Source: DASYSA01 sp036003885
GTDB lineage: Bacteria > Acidobacteriota > Blastocatellia > UBA7656
Direction of reading: 5' to 3'
Assembly (NCBI GenBank): GCA_036003885.1
Contig: DASYSA010000210.1
Coordinates: 1 to 10,680 of the forward strand
Length of the DNA: 10,680 nucleotides
Shown in pieces: positions 7,482 to 10,680 of this stretch. The translations under genes and the position numbers were made by a program. Every line of letters begins with the position of its first letter. Position 1 is the first letter of the stretch. A model generated the notes under the pieces. That model had not been told where the DNA came from. It was given only the letters and a program-made list of their open reading frames with translations, and did no database searches.

Positions 7482-7511
7482 CCTGGGTATAGCCTGGGTA
7501 CAGCCTGGGTA
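7479..7511. repeat. Three tandem 11-bp units across the glmU stop
   Basis: TAGCCTGGGTA occurs at 7479-7489 and 7490-7500, and CAGCCTGGGTA at 7501-7511. The first unit begins with the glmU stop codon and the last runs into the GTAC that flanks the REP-like hairpin. The array may have arisen by slippage when the neighbouring repeat entered. Confidence 0.85.
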
Positions 7512-7602
7512 CGCACGCTTCCAGCGTGCCGGTCCTCTGCGAAGTGCCGGTTGATTGCAAATGGCAAGGTGGGCGAGTTTAGCACGCTGGAAGCGTGCGT
7601 AC
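7509..7602. repeat. REP-like hairpin pair: perfect 21-bp inverted repeat between glmU and glmS
   Basis: Bases 7509-7529 and 7582-7602 are exact reverse complements. Each copy is itself a hairpin: GCACGCT, loop TCC (or GGA), AGCGTGC, with GTAC on the outer side. Two short hairpins in opposite orientation with a flanking tetranucleotide is the layout of REP doublets (REPINs) moved by REP-associated tyrosine transposases. No such transposase gene is in the window. The 52-bp centre holds a GTGCCGGT direct repeat. In RNA the pair could form one long stem, which may end or attenuate transcription from glmU, or protect its 3' end. No T-tract follows it. Confidence 0.85.
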
Positions 7603-7622
7603 TCAGGTCAGCAAAACTGAAC

Positions 7623-7631
7623 GGAGCGAGG
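7623..7631 (+). promoter_or_regulatory. Ribosome site that fixes the glmS start
   Basis: GGAGCGAGG, with its 3' end five bases before ATG 7637-7639, is the only good ribosome site near the gene. It supports this ATG over the in-frame GTG at 7595, which lies inside the repeat and has no site. Confidence 0.65.
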
Positions 7632-7636
7632 TCATA

Positions 7637-9502
7637 ATGTGCGGAATAGTGGGATACGTAGGCGATAAGCAGGTTGTAGGTGTCATCCTCGATGGACTAA
7701 AGAAACTTGAGTACCGGGGTTACGACTCCGCCGGGATCGCCGTGGTTGACGAAAAGGGACATCTCGAAATCCGGCGGGCATCCGGAAAGCTGCGCAACCT
7801 TGAAGAGGCTGTGCGCCTGAAGCCTCTGGATGGGACTTACGGGATTGGGCACACCCGTTGGGCCACTCACGGGCGACCTACCGAGGAGAATGCACATCCT
7901 CATCGAGACTGCTCGGGTAGAGTGGTCGTTGTGCACAATGGAATCATCGAGAACTTCCTGTCGTTGAAGCAGCGGCTTCAATCTGAGGATCACGTCTTTG
8001 TAACGGAGACGGACACCGAAGTCATCGCTCACCTGATTGAAAAGTACCTCAACGAGGACCCCAATTCGAACTTCGAAGCGGCGGTCCGGCGGGCGGTTGC
8101 CGACCTGCGTGGCATATACGCGCTTGCGATCCTCTCCTCCGAGGAGCATGAGAAGGTCATCGCCGTCAGACAGGGTCCGCCCATAGTCATCGGCCTCGGA
8201 CAGAATGAATACTTCGTGGCGTCCGATATTCCGCCCGTCCTCTACCACACTCGGGATGTGTTCTTTCTCGGCGACGGTGAAATGGCGGTCCTTGCGCGAG
8301 ACGGGGTGACGGTCTGCGACTTCGAGAACAATCCTGTGACGCCGAAGGTTCAGCGGATTACATGGGATCCGATCATGGCTGAAAAGGGCGGCTTCAAGCA
8401 TTACATGCTCAAAGAGATCTACGAGCAGCCGCGTGCAGTCCGCGACACGATCGTCGGGCGCATATCGCAGGCGACGGGCCGGGTCTACCTCGACGAGATG
8501 GACATAGGCGAGACGGAGTTTCGCGAGTTTACTTCAGTTAAAGTCGTGGCTTGCGGTACCAGCTTGCACGCGGCGATGGTGGGTAAGTACATGCTAGAAG
8601 TGCTCGCCCGGATACCGGTCGAGATCGACTACGCTTCTGAATTTCGCTATCGCGACCCGATTCTGGACGACAAGACGCTGGTCATTGCGATATCGCAATC
8701 CGGAGAGACGGCTGACACGATAGCCGCGGTTCGCGAATCGAAAGCGAAGGGCGCCAAGATCCTGTCGATCTGCAACGTCCAGGGTTCGATGTTGATGCGC
8801 GAGTCCGACGGAACGATTCTGACTCACGCGGGACCTGAGATCGGCGTTGCATCCACGAAAGCCTTCACCAGCCAGATGACCGTCCTCTATCTCCTGGCGC
8901 TCTATCTTGCTCAGCAGCGAGGTCTGATGAGTGATCAGGAAGCTCTCAGTCACGTGCAGGCGCTTGCCAGCCTGCCGGTGAAGATGGAGACATTGCTTGG
9001 CTGCGACGATCAGACAGAAAAGCTCGCTCGCGAGTTTCATCGCGCGCAGGATTTCCTTTATCTTGGCCGCGGCATCAATTTCCCCATCGCGCTCGAAGGA
9101 GCCTTGAAGCTCAAGGAGATCTCTTACATCCACGCTGAAGGCTACCCGGCGGGTGAGATGAAACACGGGCCGAATGCGCTTATCGACGAAGAACTGCCGG
9201 TGGTAGTGGTCGCCACGCGCGATGAGAACAGCGAAGTGTCAAAGCTGAGGTTCGAGAAGACCCTGTCAAACATGGTAGAGGTGAAAGCGCGAGACGGCGT
9301 GGTCATTGCCGTCGTGACTGAAGGCGATACCGAAGCCCGGCAGGTCGCGAACCACATCATTGAGATCCCCGAGGCGACCGATTTGATTTCGCCGATTCTT
9401 TCGATCATCCCGCTTCAGTTGCTGGCCTACCATATAGGCGTGCGTCGAGGGTGTGACGTGGACCAGCCGCGAAACCTCGCGAAGTCTGTAACCGTGGAGT
9501 AA
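7637..9502 (+). CDS. glmS: Glutamine--fructose-6-phosphate aminotransferase (isomerising)
   Basis: 621 residues, cytoplasmic. It makes glucosamine-6-phosphate from fructose-6-phosphate and glutamine, the first committed step to UDP-GlcNAc. The class II amidotransferase domain (1 to about 240) has Cys2 as N-terminal nucleophile in MCGIVGY, HTRWATHG (72-79), the NG oxyanion pair (101-102) and TETDTE (123-128). Two SIS domains follow, with CGTS (306-309), SQSGETADT (353-361), KEIS (493-496), AGEMKHGP (505-512) and the C-terminal DVDQPRNLAKSVTVE with Lys616. The frame is open up to a GTG at 7595, but that start would bury the catalytic cysteine 15 residues further in, so the ATG at 7637 is correct. 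A glmS ribozyme is not evident: the 155-base gap before the gene is filled by repeats. glmU is upstream, in the same direction. Confidence 0.97.
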   Translation: MCGIVGYVGDKQVVGVILDGLKKLEYRGYDSAGIAVVDEKGHLEIRRASGKLRNLEEAVRLKPLDGTYGIGHTRWATHGRPTEENAHPHRDCSGRVVVVHNGIIENFLSLKQRLQSEDHVFVTETDTEVIAHLIEKYLNEDPNSNFEAAVRRAVADLRGIYALAILSSEEHEKVIAVRQGPPIVIGLGQNEYFVASDIPPVLYHTRDVFFLGDGEMAVLARDGVTVCDFENNPVTPKVQRITWDPIMAEKGGFKHYMLKEIYEQPRAVRDTIVGRISQATGRVYLDEMDIGETEFREFTSVKVVACGTSLHAAMVGKYMLEVLARIPVEIDYASEFRYRDPILDDKTLVIAISQSGETADTIAAVRESKAKGAKILSICNVQGSMLMRESDGTILTHAGPEIGVASTKAFTSQMTVLYLLALYLAQQRGLMSDQEALSHVQALASLPVKMETLLGCDDQTEKLAREFHRAQDFLYLGRGINFPIALEGALKLKEISYIHAEGYPAGEMKHGPNALIDEELPVVVVATRDENSEVSKLRFEKTLSNMVEVKARDGVVIAVVTEGDTEARQVANHIIEIPEATDLISPILSIIPLQLLAYHIGVRRGCDVDQPRNLAKSVTVE

Positions 9503-9517
9503 AGGGGATAGGACCAG

Positions 9518-9562
9518 CCACGAATTACACGAATCACACAAATAATTACGAATGGTTTGTGG
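9518..9562. repeat. CCACGAAT...TTTGTGG palindromic element after glmS
   Basis: CCACGAA (9518-9524) pairs with TTTGTGG (9556-9562) with one G-T wobble. Between them are ACACGAAT and ATTACGAAT, giving repeated ACGAAT steps (9520, 9529 and 9548). It fits a family of ACACGAAT-rich intergenic repeats that I recall from several environmental bacterial phyla, and resembles the element at 1142-1165. It fills part of the 126-bp gap between glmS and the monooxygenase gene and could act as a weak hairpin after glmS. Confidence 0.55.
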
Positions 9563-9628
9563 ATTCGGGGCCCGTCCATTCAGGTTGGTTGTCCCAGCGC
9601 TGATTACGCCCTCGTAGATACACCTGCG

Positions 9629-10680
9629 ATGAAGCCTACCGACGTCAAACCGGGAACGCGAAACGAGAAACCAGAAACGCGGAACGTTCTTCTGCAAAGC
9701 GGCTTGAGGATCGTCATCGTAGGCTGCGGACCCGCCGGGCTCTACTTCGCCATCCTGATGAAGCGGCTCAACCCCGCGAACCAAATAACAATCCTTGAAC
9801 GAGACGGCCCCAACGATACATTCGGGTGGGGCATCGTCTTTTCTGATCAGACCTTTTCTTATCTGAAAAACAGCGATCCGGAATCGCACGCAGAGATCAT
9901 GAAGGCCGGAGAAGTCTGGGACAACGTCGATGTCGTTCACAAGGGCCGCAGGGTCACTATCCGTGGCAATCGGTTTTCGGGCATTGCGCGTCTAACGTTC
10001 CTCAAGATTCTTCAGAAGCGATGCGAGGATCTCGGCGTTGATATGAAGTTCAATACCAACGTCACGGATTTGAGTGAACTCCCGGAGTTTGACCTACTGA
10101 TTGGAGCCGACGGCGCGAATAGCTTCGTGCGCCGCACTCATAGTCAGTTCTTTCAACCCAATCTGGATTGGCGAAAGAATAAATACATCTGGCTCGGAAC
10201 CAATCAGCTCTTTGACGGGCTGACGTTGACGTTCCGACAAAACGAGGCCGGCCTTTTTATTGCGCACTCGTACAGGTTCAGCAAGACCACCAGCACGTTC
10301 ATAGTCGAATGCGGCGAAGAGGTCTGGCGTAGCGCCGGCCTCGAACAGAGATCCGGCGAGGAGACTTGCCGGTACCTGGCCGAGGTCTTCAGCGACGACC
10401 TCGGAGGGCACTCGCTGATGTCTAACAACTTCGTCAAGTGGCTCAATTTTCTTCTCGTCAGGAACCGGCATTGGAGTCACAACAACGTAGTGCTGTTGGG
10501 TGACGCGTTGCACACCGCACACTTCTCGATAGGATCGGGGACAAAGCTGGCGCTCGAAGACTCGATAGCCCTCGCCAAATGTTTTGAAAACGGCTCCGAT
10601 GTTCCTGACGCCCTTTCCCAATTCGAGAGAGTGCGCAAGCCGATCATTGAAGAGTATCAACAGGCGGCGCATTCAAGTCT
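9629..10680 (+). CDS. FAD-dependent monooxygenase of the salicylyl-CoA / anthraniloyl-CoA hydroxylase family, 3' end outside window
   Basis: 350 codons seen with no stop. Family marks: dinucleotide fold GCGPAG (32-37) closed by Glu57, FGWGIVFSD (65-73) typical of this branch, GADGANSFVR (159-168), and the FAD ribityl motif GDALHTAHFSIGSG (291-304). Relatives hydroxylate aromatic acyl-CoA thioesters (salicylyl-CoA 5-hydroxylase), and in anthraniloyl-CoA monooxygenase the domain is fused to an Old Yellow Enzyme reductase; whether that half follows here cannot be seen. VioD-type tryptophan hydroxylases are more distant alternatives. The substrate is therefore inferred. The start is uncertain: the ATG at 9629 adds 25 residues, partly encoded by a 7-bp repeat, while the in-frame TTG at 9704 would begin directly at LRIVIVGCGPAG as in typical family members. 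Neither has a good ribosome site. Confidence 0.85.
   Translation, partial: MKPTDVKPGTRNEKPETRNVLLQSGLRIVIVGCGPAGLYFAILMKRLNPANQITILERDGPNDTFGWGIVFSDQTFSYLKNSDPESHAEIMKAGEVWDNVDVVHKGRRVTIRGNRFSGIARLTFLKILQKRCEDLGVDMKFNTNVTDLSELPEFDLLIGADGANSFVRRTHSQFFQPNLDWRKNKYIWLGTNQLFDGLTLTFRQNEAGLFIAHSYRFSKTTSTFIVECGEEVWRSAGLEQRSGEETCRYLAEVFSDDLGGHSLMSNNFVKWLNFLLVRNRHWSHNNVVLLGDALHTAHFSIGSGTKLALEDSIALAKCFENGSDVPDALSQFERVRKPIIEEYQQAAHSS
9654..9688. repeat. 7-bp periodic repeat within the 5' end of the monooxygenase frame
   Basis: Five consecutive heptamers GAACGCG, AAACGAG, AAACCAG, AAACGCG and GAACGTT run from 9654 to 9688. Because 21 bases make seven codons, the translation also has a seven-residue period (TRNEKPE, then TRN). 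Such GAAAC-type strings look like an intergenic repeat, not family-conserved coding sequence. Confidence 0.7.

Noticed and set aside
7482..7636. glmS ribozyme or riboswitch in the gap before glmS
   Set aside because: The gap is accounted for by the 11-bp repeats and the REP pair, and I see no ribozyme core; only a covariance-model search could settle it fully.
7697..8401. 234-codon minus-strand frame opposite glmS
   Set aside because: It mirrors the strongly conserved glmS frame and has no features of its own; a shadow of biased codon use.

Overview
The window (about 57% GC by eye) looks like a chromosomal segment from an acidobacterium, perhaps a relative of Blastocatellia. This is inferred from a VWFA-related protein of the kind that is abundant in that phylum, a FecR/DUF6600-type surface protein, and short intergenic repeats. 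No rRNA, tRNA or phylogenetic marker comparison was possible, so the assignment is tentative. I see no phage, plasmid, CRISPR or insertion-sequence genes.

Left part, minus strand (1-3394): a truncated secreted FecR/DUF6600 protein, a gene-free stretch of 299 bp, a secreted VWFA-domain protein, and hemD (uroporphyrinogen-III synthase). hemD and the VWFA gene are co-directional with a 70-bp gap, and hemD has a good sigma70-like promoter.

Divergent intergenic region (3336-3666): it holds the hemD promoter, a compact element that can fold into a three-stem structure (3485-3547), and a very good sigma70-like promoter facing right.

Right part, plus strand (3667-10680): a gene fusing a histone H1-like Lys/Ala/Pro tail to TPR repeats, then yvcK/glmR, glmU and glmS, and finally a truncated flavin monooxygenase related to salicylyl-CoA/anthraniloyl-CoA hydroxylases. 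The core is a cell-wall precursor module. GlmS makes glucosamine-6-phosphate. GlmU carries out the last two steps to UDP-GlcNAc. GlmR in Bacillus senses UDP-GlcNAc and acts on GlmS. GlmM, the remaining enzyme of the pathway, is not in the window.

The gaps around glmS carry several short repeats. An 11-bp triple repeat starts on the glmU stop codon. A REP-like hairpin pair forms a perfect 21-bp inverted repeat between glmU and glmS. A CCACGAAT...TTTGTGG element follows glmS. A 7-bp periodic repeat is translated into the N-terminus of the last gene. The second REP hairpin produces a false upstream GTG start for glmS; the real start is the ATG that exposes Cys2.
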